Source: Phycisphaerales bacterium (lineage in GTDB: Bacteria; Planctomycetota; Phycisphaerae; Tepidisphaerales; Tepidisphaeraceae). From it: DNA of 15,128 nt. The stretch lies in assembly GCA_028288875.1 (NCBI GenBank), contig JAQGHK010000686.1, positions 1 to 15,128 of the forward strand. Direction: 5' to 3'. The number at the start of each line of letters is the position of its first letter. Position 1 is the stretch's first letter. This document shows, one piece after another, positions 8,276 through 15,128 of the stretch. The notes under the pieces are model-generated. The model was not told the DNA's origin, searched no databases, and saw only the letters and a program-made list of their open reading frames with translations. Made by a program: the position numbers and the translations under genes.

Positions 8276-9583
8276 TCACTTGCCCACGCAAAAGGTAGCG
8301 AACACCCGGCCGAGCACGTCATCCGGTGTGACCCGGCCCAGCACTTGGCCGAGCGCATCGACGGCCCGCCTCAACTGCTCTGCCATCATCTCCGGGGCGT
8401 CATCCAGAATGGCGGCGACGGCAAGGAGCGCCTCATGGGCCGCCGCGACGGCCATGCGGTGGCGCGTGGTCAGCGCCAGTGTTCCGGCCTCAGACGTCGC
8501 TCCGAAGGCGAGGTCATCCATTCGTTGCCGCAGCACGTCCATGCCCACGTTCGTGATTGCGGAGATGGCGATTTCGTTCGCGCCGACGCGTGCATCGCCC
8601 GGCGCCAAATCGAGCTTACTCCGCAGGAGCAAGTCCGGCTCCTTCGCCAGCCATGCGCGACCAGTCGATCCTAACTCCCTTACTTCGATCACGAAGTCGG
8701 CCGCTTCTACCGCCCGGCCGGCCTGGGCCTGCATCTGCTGGTCGATCTCATTCGTTCCGGCCCGCTCGATGCCCGCCACATCGATAACGCGAATCAGCCC
8801 CCGTCGCAGCGCCACCTCGGCCGACAGTGCGTCTCGCGTGGTGCCCGCAACGGGTGACACCACCGCCCGCTCGCCGCCGGCCAGCGCATTTAGCAGCGTG
8901 CTCTTCCCGGCGTTGGGTAGTCCGACCAATACGAACGTCGGTTCGCCCGCCAGTCGCTCGAACTGAGCGGCATTTCGCGTCAGGTCGTCCAGGACAGCCG
9001 CCGCCCGATCGACGCGGCGCCGAACCTCGCCTGCATCGATGAACGCAATGTCGTCCTCAGAAAAATCGAGGTTTGATTCAATGAGCGACAGCGCTTCGGT
9101 CAACCACTCCAGCGGCGGTACCAGGCGTCGCGAGAGTTCCCCGGCCACCAGTTGTCGGGCCGCGCGAAGTTCGCCGGCGTGCGTGGCGGCAATGGTCATC
9201 GCCACGCCCTCGGCCTCGGCCAGATCCATGCGGCCGTTCAAAAATGCTCGGCCGGTGAACTCGCCCGCCTCGGCCGAACGGGCACCGGCGGCGATCAGGT
9301 GCTCGACCAGCGTGCGGGCCAGCAGCGGATTGCCGGGCAGATGAAGTTCCGCCAGATCATCGCCGGTGTAACTGTTCGGGCCGACGAAGGTGTAAGCCCA
9401 TGCCGGGCAATGGACCCCGTCGAATCGAAGGGTGGCGCGGGCGGCGACTGAAGGCGCGGCAACCAACCCCGGGGACAGCAAACCCAGCAATCGAAAAGCA
9501 TCTGGCCCCGCCATGCGCACGATCATCCGCGCCGCCGGTCCAACGGCAGAACTCACCGCGACGATGGTGTCGCTCGGATTCAA
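8276..9583 (-). CDS. mnmE: tRNA uridine-34 modification GTPase MnmE (TrmE)
   Basis: With MnmG, this protein installs the (carboxymethyl)aminomethyl group on C5 of wobble uridine in certain tRNAs, using a formyl-tetrahydrofolate-type one-carbon donor. Numbering from the TTG at 9583: the N-terminal folate-binding domain carries SDTIVAVSSAVG, PNSYTGDDLAELH, AGEFTGRAFLNGRMDLAEAE. The G domain has GLPNAGKS (Lys227), GTTRD and DVAGI. The C-terminus is FCVGK with the conserved Cys. Odd points: the G4 motif NKxD reads SKLD (Ser322), and the segment after the PNSYTG motif, usually GHGG or HCHGG, reads LPGN. A GTG at 9604 would add seven residues but lies inside a hairpin. The TTG has GAGG six bases upstream and gives a normal N-terminal length. 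yidC lies upstream; mnmG is not in the window. Confidence 0.95.
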   Translation of the reverse strand: MNPSDTIVAVSSAVGPAARMIVRMAGPDAFRLLGLLSPGLVAAPSVAARATLRFDGVHCPAWAYTFVGPNSYTGDDLAELHLPGNPLLARTLVEHLIAAGARSAEAGEFTGRAFLNGRMDLAEAEGVAMTIAATHAGELRAARQLVAGELSRRLVPPLEWLTEALSLIESNLDFSEDDIAFIDAGEVRRRVDRAAAVLDDLTRNAAQFERLAGEPTFVLVGLPNAGKSTLLNALAGGERAVVSPVAGTTRDALSAEVALRRGLIRVIDVAGIERAGTNEIDQQMQAQAGRAVEAADFVIEVRELGSTGRAWLAKEPDLLLRSKLDLAPGDARVGANEIAISAITNVGMDVLRQRMDDLAFGATSEAGTLALTTRHRMAVAAAHEALLAVAAILDDAPEMMAEQLRRAVDALGQVLGRVTPDDVLGRVFATFCVGK

Positions 9584-9597
9584 TAAAAGCCTCAAAG

Positions 9598-9627
9598 CGT
9601 TCACCCCGTGCAGGCACGGGGTGAACG
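9598..9627 (-). terminator. Perfect 13-bp hairpin in the yidC-mnmE gap
   Basis: Arms 9598-9610 and 9615-9627 pair perfectly around a 4-nt loop. On the minus strand it falls 27 bp after the yidC stop and just before the preferred mnmE start. It is followed by CTTTGAGGCTTTTATT, a broken U-tract. It may be a partial terminator or attenuator, or an RNA-processing hairpin, lowering mnmE expression relative to yidC. The plus-strand flank (TATATTTTC) is more U-rich, but no plus-strand gene ends here. Confidence 0.55.
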
Positions 9628-9654
9628 TATATTTTCTGACAGGTCAACGCCGGA

Positions 9655-11715
9655 TTATGTCCGCTTATCGCGTGCTTTCTTCTCGGCGTCATTTCGCGCC
9701 TTCTCGGCCATGTCCTGCAACTTCTGGAACCAGCCGAACGCCCCGCCGCCGGTCTTTTCCGGGGTGCGCTTCTTCGTGTCTTTGTCCCGGTCGATGATCT
9801 CGCCGTCCACGAACGTCGGACCGGTTGGCGCGAGCGCTTCACGTTCCTTGATGTGCTTGCGGATGATGCGGCTTTCGATGATGCCGAAAATTGTGCTCGT
9901 CAGGATGTACATGTTCAGGCCGCTGGGGCTGCTGTAAAGGAACAGCGGGAACATCAGCGTCATCCACTGCATCATCTTCTGCTGCTGCTGCTGCTCCGGC
10001 GTGGTGGCTGGCGGCTTAGGCGTGAACTTCTGCTGCAGGAAGAACGCGCCGGCGAGCAGGAACGGAATCACGTTCAGGCCGTCGAAGTGGAGGACGCCAA
10101 ACAGGTTGATCGGCGTGGAAAACTGGATCAGGTGGTCCGGCTTCGACAGATCCTTGATCCACGTCAGGCCGTACAGGAACGGGGACTGGCGGAGTTCGAA
10201 CGTGCTGGACAGTCCGCTGTAGAGCGCGATCCAGATCGGCATTTGCAGGAACATCGGCAGGCAGCCGAGCACCGGAGCGGCGCCCTGCGTCTTATAGAAA
10301 TCCATCATGGCCTTGTTCAGGCCTTCTTTGTCGTCGCCGTACTTCTTCTTGATGCGCTCCATCTCGGGGCCCATCTTCCCCATTTTGGCCATATTGATCT
10401 GCGACCGCTTCGTGATCGGGTGCAGACAGGCGCGGACGACGAACACCAGTGCGATGATTGCGAGGCCCCAGTCGCGCAGCACCATCTGGAAGAAGCCCAG
10501 CAGGAGCATCAGGAAATCGACCAACCATTGGAACGTGCAGAATGCGCACGAGCCGCCGGTTTCCAGCGTATGTTGATAGCCGAGGCCGGGCGCGGCGTAG
10601 TAAGGGTTCTTCAAAACCTCACGCTTGCGCGGGCCAAAGAACACGCGAGATTCCAGCGTGTGCGTGGTGTTCGCCGCCAGCGTCATGTCGCCGGTGTTCA
10701 CGTCGAGGGCCACCTGACGCAGGTGCGCTTCCGCCTCAGGATTGATCGAGTGGGCCGTGGCCGACTTGATCCAGCTTGTGCCAGCCGGGCGGACGATGGC
10801 GTTGAAGTAATTGCCGCCGGCGCCGAACCACAGCAACGGCTGGTTTTCGTACGTCGTGTAATCGCGGCTGGCCGTGCTGCCGGAGAAGCTTTCGAGCGCG
10901 TCATGCTTCAGGATGACGGCGTTTTTACCTTGATAGCCGGCCACTACCTGGCGATCGCCGCCACGCGGCTGTTCGCTCGGCGGGAAGGTCGGACCAATCA
11001 GATCAGACGACACGACCAGCGGCCGGCCGGACAGATTGATGAAGCTGTACGAGAATTTGGTATCGAAGCCGCGTGGGCCGTTCACGCCGCCTTCTTCGTC
11101 GCGTGGCAGGATTTCAAAGGTCTTGATCAGCGTCAGAATCGGGCTCTTGCCGTCGGTGATGTCGAGGGCAAGGCTGACGCTCTTGGCATCCGATGAGGCC
11201 ACCCGCCAGATACTGCCGGCCAGCTTTTGCTCGTGGCCGTCGATTTTGATCGAACGGGTCGCCAAGGCGAGCGTCTGCGAATCGGGCGCATCTTCGAATT
11301 CAAACGGATCGGATGAGCCGACGCGTTCGGTGTAATCATTCAGCACCACGCCCGACAGGCCGCCCCCGGCCGGCGAGACGCGAAGCTGCATGGCGTATTG
11401 CTTGTCTTTGCTGGCGGCCGAGCCAATCAGCACGTCCGCCGGAGCCGTCGTCGGCGAAGCGATCGCGATCGAGCCGGGCTGCGTCGATTGAACGACAAGG
11501 CTGCCGGCCGGCTGCGTCGACGCCGGGCCGCTGGTGATAGCGGTATCGGTCGAGGCCGGGGCAGCAGCGTCCGCAGGCTGCGTGGCGGCGGGCACTGGCT
11601 TGGGAAGCAGCGCAAGGCCAGTCGTTCGTTCGACCAGCTGCACCAGCGGCACCCAGCCAAACAGGATAATCGCCGCGATGGCCATCACGGCGAACAGGCG
11701 TGTCCGTTCGTTCAT
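9655..11715 (-). CDS. yidC: Membrane protein insertase YidC
   Basis: The product inserts and folds inner-membrane proteins, alone or with SecYEG. It is 686 aa with the Gram-negative layout. There is an N-terminal membrane anchor (RLFAVMAIAAIILFGWVPLV), a Thr/Ala-rich linker, and a periplasmic domain to ~380. The conserved five-helix core follows, with the hydrophilic-groove arginine in VVRACLHPITKRSQ and then FLQMPIWIALYSGL. A basic C-terminal tail (EKKARDKRT) is of the kind that can contact the ribosome. Odd points are a C-A-F-C pair (Cys390, Cys393) just before the first core helix and a run of five Gln before the last helices. The ATG at 11715 has only a distant AAGGA. It starts 32 bp after the metallophosphoesterase and precedes mnmE. 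Confidence 0.96.
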   Translation of the reverse strand: MNERTRLFAVMAIAAIILFGWVPLVQLVERTTGLALLPKPVPAATQPADAAAPASTDTAITSGPASTQPAGSLVVQSTQPGSIAIASPTTAPADVLIGSAASKDKQYAMQLRVSPAGGGLSGVVLNDYTERVGSSDPFEFEDAPDSQTLALATRSIKIDGHEQKLAGSIWRVASSDAKSVSLALDITDGKSPILTLIKTFEILPRDEEGGVNGPRGFDTKFSYSFINLSGRPLVVSSDLIGPTFPPSEQPRGGDRQVVAGYQGKNAVILKHDALESFSGSTASRDYTTYENQPLLWFGAGGNYFNAIVRPAGTSWIKSATAHSINPEAEAHLRQVALDVNTGDMTLAANTTHTLESRVFFGPRKREVLKNPYYAAPGLGYQHTLETGGSCAFCTFQWLVDFLMLLLGFFQMVLRDWGLAIIALVFVVRACLHPITKRSQINMAKMGKMGPEMERIKKKYGDDKEGLNKAMMDFYKTQGAAPVLGCLPMFLQMPIWIALYSGLSSTFELRQSPFLYGLTWIKDLSKPDHLIQFSTPINLFGVLHFDGLNVIPFLLAGAFFLQQKFTPKPPATTPEQQQQQKMMQWMTLMFPLFLYSSPSGLNMYILTSTIFGIIESRIIRKHIKEREALAPTGPTFVDGEIIDRDKDTKKRTPEKTGGGAFGWFQKLQDMAEKARNDAEKKARDKRT
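9979..9993. repeat. Short CTG trinucleotide run within yidC
   Basis: Five tandem CTG units on the plus strand (CAG on the coding strand) encode the Gln run in PEQQQQQKMM between two YidC membrane segments. It is in frame and could vary in length without breaking the gene. Confidence 0.7.
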
Positions 11716-11747
11716 TTAAAGACTCAATCCTTCAAACTCACAGGGAA

Positions 11748-12497
11748 TCAGCGGCCGTCGAGAAGACGGTCGCCCAGAAAATTGTCCAGATCGTCGATCG
11801 CGTGCACCTTGCGCACCGTCGTACCAACGTCATATTCCAGCCGGACGAAGTGCAGCACGTTTTCGTCAACGATGACGAAGCTGGCCCGCGGATCACGGTC
11901 GCGCGGCTGGCCGACCGAACCGACATTGACGATGGCCTTCTCATCCGTCAGTTCGAATCGGTAATCCAGCTCATCCGGGCTGTAAAAGTCCGGCCCTTCC
12001 AGGAACACACCGGGGACATGCGTGTGGCCGCAGAAGCAGACCTTGTCGAACTTCTCAAAGATGCTGTGGAACTTGCCCGGGTTCGTATAGATATCGTCCG
12101 GGAAGATGTATTCGTTGATCGGCCGACGCGGGCTGGCATGGGTGGCGATAAAATCGTTTGTTCGAATGCGCACGGGCAAGTTGCCGATGAACTTCCACCG
12201 CTCGGCTCGGCGCTTGGGATCAGTGTCTTCCTCAAACTGCCGACGCGTCCAGAAACAGGCCTGCTCGGCGCCCTGGTTGAAATTGAACGGCTCGAACAGC
12301 ACGGCGAAGTCGTGATTGCCCATCAGGGCGGCCTTGGCGTGCTTGGCGACGAGGTCCAGGCATTCCGAGGGATTCGGCCCGTAACCAACGATGTCGCCCA
12401 GGCAAAGAATATTGTCGATTTTGCGGCTATGGATTTCAGCCAATACGGCCGTGAGGGCTTCCAGGTTGCCGTGAATGTCGCTGATGATTGCAAACAA
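11748..12497 (-). CDS. Calcineurin-like metallophosphoesterase
   Basis: A 249-aa cytoplasmic phosphoesterase with every metal-binding block of the family: SDIHGN (D7, H9), GDIVGYGPNP (D35), GNHD (60-63), THASP (H120) and GHTH (157-160). NVGSVGQPRDRDPRASF then follows, typical of the YfcE/MJ0936-like group. The substrate cannot be told from sequence; relatives act on phosphodiesters or as phosphatases. The start is the TTG at 12497, which gives the expected MFAIISDIHGN N-terminus. The open frame continues upstream for about 257 codons, but that part is antisense to homoserine dehydrogenase and is rejected as coding. It is the first gene of the yidC-mnmE operon, with a good promoter just upstream. 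Confidence 0.92.
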   Translation of the reverse strand: MFAIISDIHGNLEALTAVLAEIHSRKIDNILCLGDIVGYGPNPSECLDLVAKHAKAALMGNHDFAVLFEPFNFNQGAEQACFWTRRQFEEDTDPKRRAERWKFIGNLPVRIRTNDFIATHASPRRPINEYIFPDDIYTNPGKFHSIFEKFDKVCFCGHTHVPGVFLEGPDFYSPDELDYRFELTDEKAIVNVGSVGQPRDRDPRASFVIVDENVLHFVRLEYDVGTTVRKVHAIDDLDNFLGDRLLDGR

Positions 12498-12528
12498 CGT
12501 TAGGTGCCCCGCTAAAGGGAATCCGGCG

Positions 12529-12557
12529 ATGGTAAATGGCCCGGCCGGGGGCGTCAA
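12529..12557 (-). promoter_or_regulatory. Sigma70-type promoter for the metallophosphoesterase-yidC-mnmE operon
   Basis: On the minus strand TTGACG (12557-12552) and TACCAT (12534-12529) are 17 bp apart, close to consensus. Transcription would begin near 12522, about 25 bp before the TTG start. The spacer contains a 10-bp palindrome CCCGGCCGGG (12540-12549) that could be an operator but may be chance in GC-rich DNA. Confidence 0.5.
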
Positions 12558-12565
12558 ACGATCCC

Positions 12566-12593
12566 TTGCATGGTGCGGCAACCCGGCTACATT
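12566..12593 (+). promoter_or_regulatory. Candidate promoter overlapping the annotated hom start
   Basis: TTGCAT (12566-12571) and TACATT (12588-12593), 16 bp apart, resemble a sigma70 promoter. If used, transcription would begin near 12600, downstream of the ATG at 12570, and translation would have to start at a later codon (TTG at 12603 or 12627). Treat as tentative. Confidence 0.25.
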
Positions 12594-13922
12594 CGGCCGA
12601 CCTTGAAGTCCACGAATACCAGCCCGTTGGTCGGCATCGCCCTGCTGGGTGCAGGCGTCGTCGGCCGCGGCGTTTTGAAAATCCTGAGCGAACAGGCCGA
12701 CCTGCTGAAACGTCGCACCGGCCTGACGCCCGTCGTCCACCACGTCGTCTGCCGAAACTTGGATCGCCACGGCGACTTGGCCGGCGACAATAATGTGACA
12801 ACGGACGCCGCCGCCGCCATCGCGGACCCGCGCGTATCGATCGTCGTGGAAGTCATGGGCGGCACGGGTGTTGCGGGCGAATACACGGCCGCGGCACTGA
12901 AGGCCGGCAAACATGTCGTCACTGCCAATAAGGCTCTGCTGGCTGCCCACGGCGCGGAATTGTTCGGGCTTGCCAAGGAAAACGACGTCAGCATCGGCTT
13001 TGAAGCGAGCTGCGGCGGCGGCATCCCCATTATCGATGCCCTCACCCGCGGCCTCGTCGGTAACCGCATCGATAGCCTGATCGGCATCATCAACGGCACC
13101 TGTAACTACATCCTGACGCAGATGAGCGAGCAGGGCTGGACTTACGAGGCCGCTCTGGCTGAAGCGCAGAAAATCGGCTTCGCCGAGGCCGATCCGGTCA
13201 TGGATGTCAGCGGCCGCGATACGGCGCAAAAGCTGGCGATCCTGGCGACGCTCGCCTTCAACGAACAAGTGAACGAGGCGGACATCGCCCTCGCCGGCAT
13301 CGATTCACTCAAGGCCGACGACATTCGCAACGCATCGCAATTGGGTTACACGATCAAGCTGCTGGCGATTGCCGAACGCACGTTGGGCGGCCTGAACCTT
13401 CGCGTCAGCCCGACTTTGGTGCACAACGGCGATCTCCTGGCCGACGTGAATGGCGGCTTCAACGCCATCAGCGTCTACGGCCACGCCATCGGCCACCAGT
13501 TCTTCTACGGCCGCGGCGCCGGCCAATCGCCGACGGCCAGCGCGGTCGTCGCCGACATCCTTGGCGTCGCCATGGGCACTATTCCCCACGCGTTCGAGCG
13601 CCTCAATGTCTACCCCGGCACCCTGCCCGCGGCCCGCATGCTGTCGCATGACGATGCGGTCTCGCGCTTCTATCTTCGCTTCTCCGTGAAGGACAAGCCG
13701 GGCGTGCTGGCTGGCATCACCGAAACGCTCGGCGAGCATGGCGTGAGTCTGCAAGGCGTCCGCCAAGACGAAAATGACACGAACGCCATCGTCCTGACGA
13801 CGCACACCACGACACGCCGGGCCGTTACTGCGGCGGTGGCGGAAATCGATAAGCAGCCGCACGTCGTCGCGGCGACGGTGGTTTGGCCGATCTTTGATCG
13901 TCCGGAAGAGTTCGCCGAGTAG
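12570..13922 (+). CDS. hom: Homoserine dehydrogenase with C-terminal ACT domain
   Basis: The enzyme reduces aspartate 4-semialdehyde to homoserine with NAD(P)H, at the branch to threonine and methionine. It is 450 aa from the ATG at 12570. The Rossmann motif GAGVVG is at 27-32, followed by VVEVMGG and TANKALLA. The catalytic domain carries FEASCGGGIP (144-153), NGTCNY (175-180) and EADPVMDVSGRDTAQKLA, with Asp212 and Lys221 the likely catalytic pair. Residues ~368-445 form an ACT domain (FSVKDKPGVLAGITETLGEHG), which in this family usually mediates threonine feedback. The true start is uncertain: no ribosome binding site precedes 12570, and in-frame TTG codons at 12603 and 12627 give plausible N-termini. 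The next gene, 52 bp downstream, is the probable homoserine kinase. Confidence 0.95.
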   Translation: MVRQPGYIRPTLKSTNTSPLVGIALLGAGVVGRGVLKILSEQADLLKRRTGLTPVVHHVVCRNLDRHGDLAGDNNVTTDAAAAIADPRVSIVVEVMGGTGVAGEYTAAALKAGKHVVTANKALLAAHGAELFGLAKENDVSIGFEASCGGGIPIIDALTRGLVGNRIDSLIGIINGTCNYILTQMSEQGWTYEAALAEAQKIGFAEADPVMDVSGRDTAQKLAILATLAFNEQVNEADIALAGIDSLKADDIRNASQLGYTIKLLAIAERTLGGLNLRVSPTLVHNGDLLADVNGGFNAISVYGHAIGHQFFYGRGAGQSPTASAVVADILGVAMGTIPHAFERLNVYPGTLPAARMLSHDDAVSRFYLRFSVKDKPGVLAGITETLGEHGVSLQGVRQDENDTNAIVLTTHTTTRRAVTAAVAEIDKQPHVVAATVVWPIFDRPEEFAE

Positions 13923-13974
13923 GACCGCCGCTCAAGCGCTCCCCGCGAATACGGGAATGGAACCGGAAGCCATC

Positions 13975-15128
13975 ATGAAATACGCCATCATTATCCCCGA
14001 CGGTGCAGCCGACGACGCCGTTCCCGAGCTTGGCGGTCGTACGCCCCTGCAGGCGGCCCACACGCCGAACATGGACGAGATCGCCCGCATGGGCCAGCTC
14101 GGCACGGTCCGCACGGTGCCGGAAGGTTTTGAGAGCGGCAGCGACGTCGCCACGATGTCATTGCTCGGCTACGACCCAGCCGTCTACCACACTGGCCGTG
14201 CGCCGCTGGAAGCCGCCGCCCAGCGCATTCCGCTGACGCCCAGCGACTGGGTCTTTCGCTGCAATTTCGTGACCACAAAAGACGGCCTGATGAAGGACCA
14301 CTCGGCCGGCGGCATCTCCGACGCCGAGGGCCGCCGCCTGCTGTCGATCTTGGCGAAGTCACTCGATACGCCCGGTTTTGAATTTCATCCCGGCGTTTCC
14401 TATCGAAATCTGCTCGTCTACAAGGGCAAGCAGGGGTTCGATCTAAAGACCAAACCCCCGCACGAGATGCTGGACGAGCCACTGGAACGCTGGTTGCCGA
14501 CAGGCGAAGGCTCGGAGATCCTGCGCGACCTGATGACCAAGTCCGCCGAGGTATTGGCCGCCTCTGACGCCGGTGCCGCCAGTCAGATCTGGCTGTGGGG
14601 CCAAGGCCATCCGCCGGCCATGCCGACGTTTGCTGAGCGTTTCGGCGTCAGCGGCGGCGCGATGATCAGCGGCGTCGATCTGCTCCGCGGCTTGGCGAAT
14701 CTGCTCGGCTGGGGCGTGGTCGAAGTGCCCGGCATGACCAGCTTTCACGACACCGATTACGCCGGCCAGGGTGCAGCGACGTGTGCCGCACTCGAAAAAT
14801 ACAATCTTGTGGTCAGCCACGTCGAGTCGCCCGACGAAGCGTCGCACCAAGCGGACGTGAAGACCAAAATCGCCGCAATCGAGGCGATTGATCGGCACGT
14901 CGTAGGTCCGGTATTGGCGGCGTTACGGCAGAAAAAAGATTGGCGGATTCTGATCCTGCCGGATAATCCGACCAACGTCGCGACGCGTAAACACGGTTAC
15001 GCCCCCACGTTGTATGCGATGGCGGGCACCGGCCTGACTAGTAACGGTGCAACTGCCTACGACGAAGTGCAGGCGGCACGGGGCCTGTCATTTGCGCAGG
15101 GCGATCTGCTGATGCCGGCCTTCCTCGG
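13975..15128 (+). CDS. ApgM-type phosphomutase homologue, probable homoserine kinase, C-terminus cut by edge
   Basis: A member of the alkaline-phosphatase superfamily related to archaeal-type cofactor-independent phosphoglycerate mutase; 384 codons visible. It begins MKYAIIIPDGAAD (metal ligand D9). GSDVATMSLLGYDP carries the nucleophile-position Ser56. YHTGRAPLEAAA, RCNFVTTKDG, HVESPDEASH (D287, H291), PDNPTN (D330) and H340 follow. A TIGR02535-like branch is named 'proposed homoserine kinase' because it accompanies threonine genes. Its place 52 bp after hom supports phosphorylation of homoserine over glycolysis. Unusually, residue 331, normally the His of a D-H metal pair, is Asn. The ATG at 13975 follows GGAAG; an in-frame ATG at 13957 would add six residues. 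Phosphoglycerate mutase activity remains the alternative. Confidence 0.85.
   Translation, partial: MKYAIIIPDGAADDAVPELGGRTPLQAAHTPNMDEIARMGQLGTVRTVPEGFESGSDVATMSLLGYDPAVYHTGRAPLEAAAQRIPLTPSDWVFRCNFVTTKDGLMKDHSAGGISDAEGRRLLSILAKSLDTPGFEFHPGVSYRNLLVYKGKQGFDLKTKPPHEMLDEPLERWLPTGEGSEILRDLMTKSAEVLAASDAGAASQIWLWGQGHPPAMPTFAERFGVSGGAMISGVDLLRGLANLLGWGVVEVPGMTSFHDTDYAGQGAATCAALEKYNLVVSHVESPDEASHQADVKTKIAAIEAIDRHVVGPVLAALRQKKDWRILILPDNPTNVATRKHGYAPTLYAMAGTGLTSNGATAYDEVQAARGLSFAQGDLLMPAFL

Noticed and set aside
9598..9627. Rho-independent terminator for a plus-strand gene
   Set aside because: The plus-strand flank is U-rich, but no plus-strand gene ends nearby; it belongs to the minus-strand yidC-mnmE gap.
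9853..11196. 447-codon plus-strand open frame
   Set aside because: Antisense shadow of yidC; composition (Glu/Arg/His/Gln-rich) reflects third-position GC bias on the opposite strand and no motif is visible.
12498..13268. Upstream extension of the metallophosphoesterase frame, making a 506-aa protein
   Set aside because: This part is exactly antisense to the homoserine dehydrogenase coding region, has no phosphoesterase-family counterpart, and the family N-terminus (FAIISDIHGN) begins at 12497.
1..15128. CRISPR arrays, tRNA or rRNA genes, insertion sequences, phage or defence genes
   Set aside because: No regularly spaced repeats, no cloverleaf-like or rRNA-like stretch, and no transposase, integrase or known defence domain was visible on either strand.

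Overview
The window is GC-rich (roughly 60% by eye), densely coded bacterial chromosome with no rRNA, tRNA, CRISPR array or mobile element that I can see. Several traits point to Planctomycetota, most likely class Phycisphaerae; this is inference, not proof. They are a pseudopilin-style segment of the kind expanded in that phylum (SSNLRQIG near the start, FDGHVDF at the end), a YidC with a long basic tail, a divergent MnmE, and a homoserine kinase of the phosphoglycerate-mutase type beside homoserine dehydrogenase.

Layout. (1) 1-2900, minus strand: an unrecognised small protein, then an alpha-glucan (glycogen) phosphorylase that runs off the left edge. (2) 3026-6001, plus strand: a GspE/PilB-like protein with N-terminal membrane helices and a broken nucleotide-binding site, then a membrane protein with a CvpA-like N-terminus and a large unknown C-terminal domain. 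A perfect 15-bp stem-loop at 6027-6060 separates this pair from the convergent genes to the right. (3) 6095-12497, minus strand, transcribed right to left: metallophosphoesterase, yidC, mnmE, and a Sec-exported protein ending in a headless pseudopilin-like segment. The three leading genes are 32-71 bp apart and a good sigma70-type promoter lies upstream of the first. A 13-bp hairpin lies in the yidC-mnmE gap. (4) 12570-15128, plus strand: homoserine dehydrogenase with an ACT domain, then an ApgM-type phosphomutase homologue, probably the homoserine kinase, cut by the right edge.

How the genes work together. Block 4 is a threonine-biosynthesis pair (aspartate semialdehyde to homoserine to O-phosphohomoserine). 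Block 3 keeps the classical yidC-mnmE neighbourhood (membrane insertion and tRNA wobble modification) without rpmH, rnpA or jag between or beside them. Block 1 is storage-glucan breakdown. Block 2 is the least understood: both products are membrane-anchored and one looks like a catalytically dead secretion ATPase. I did not find a complete new defence or mobile system. The most unusual items are the pseudo-ATPase/CvpA-like pair, the pseudopilin fusion, and active-site substitutions in the homoserine kinase candidate and MnmE.
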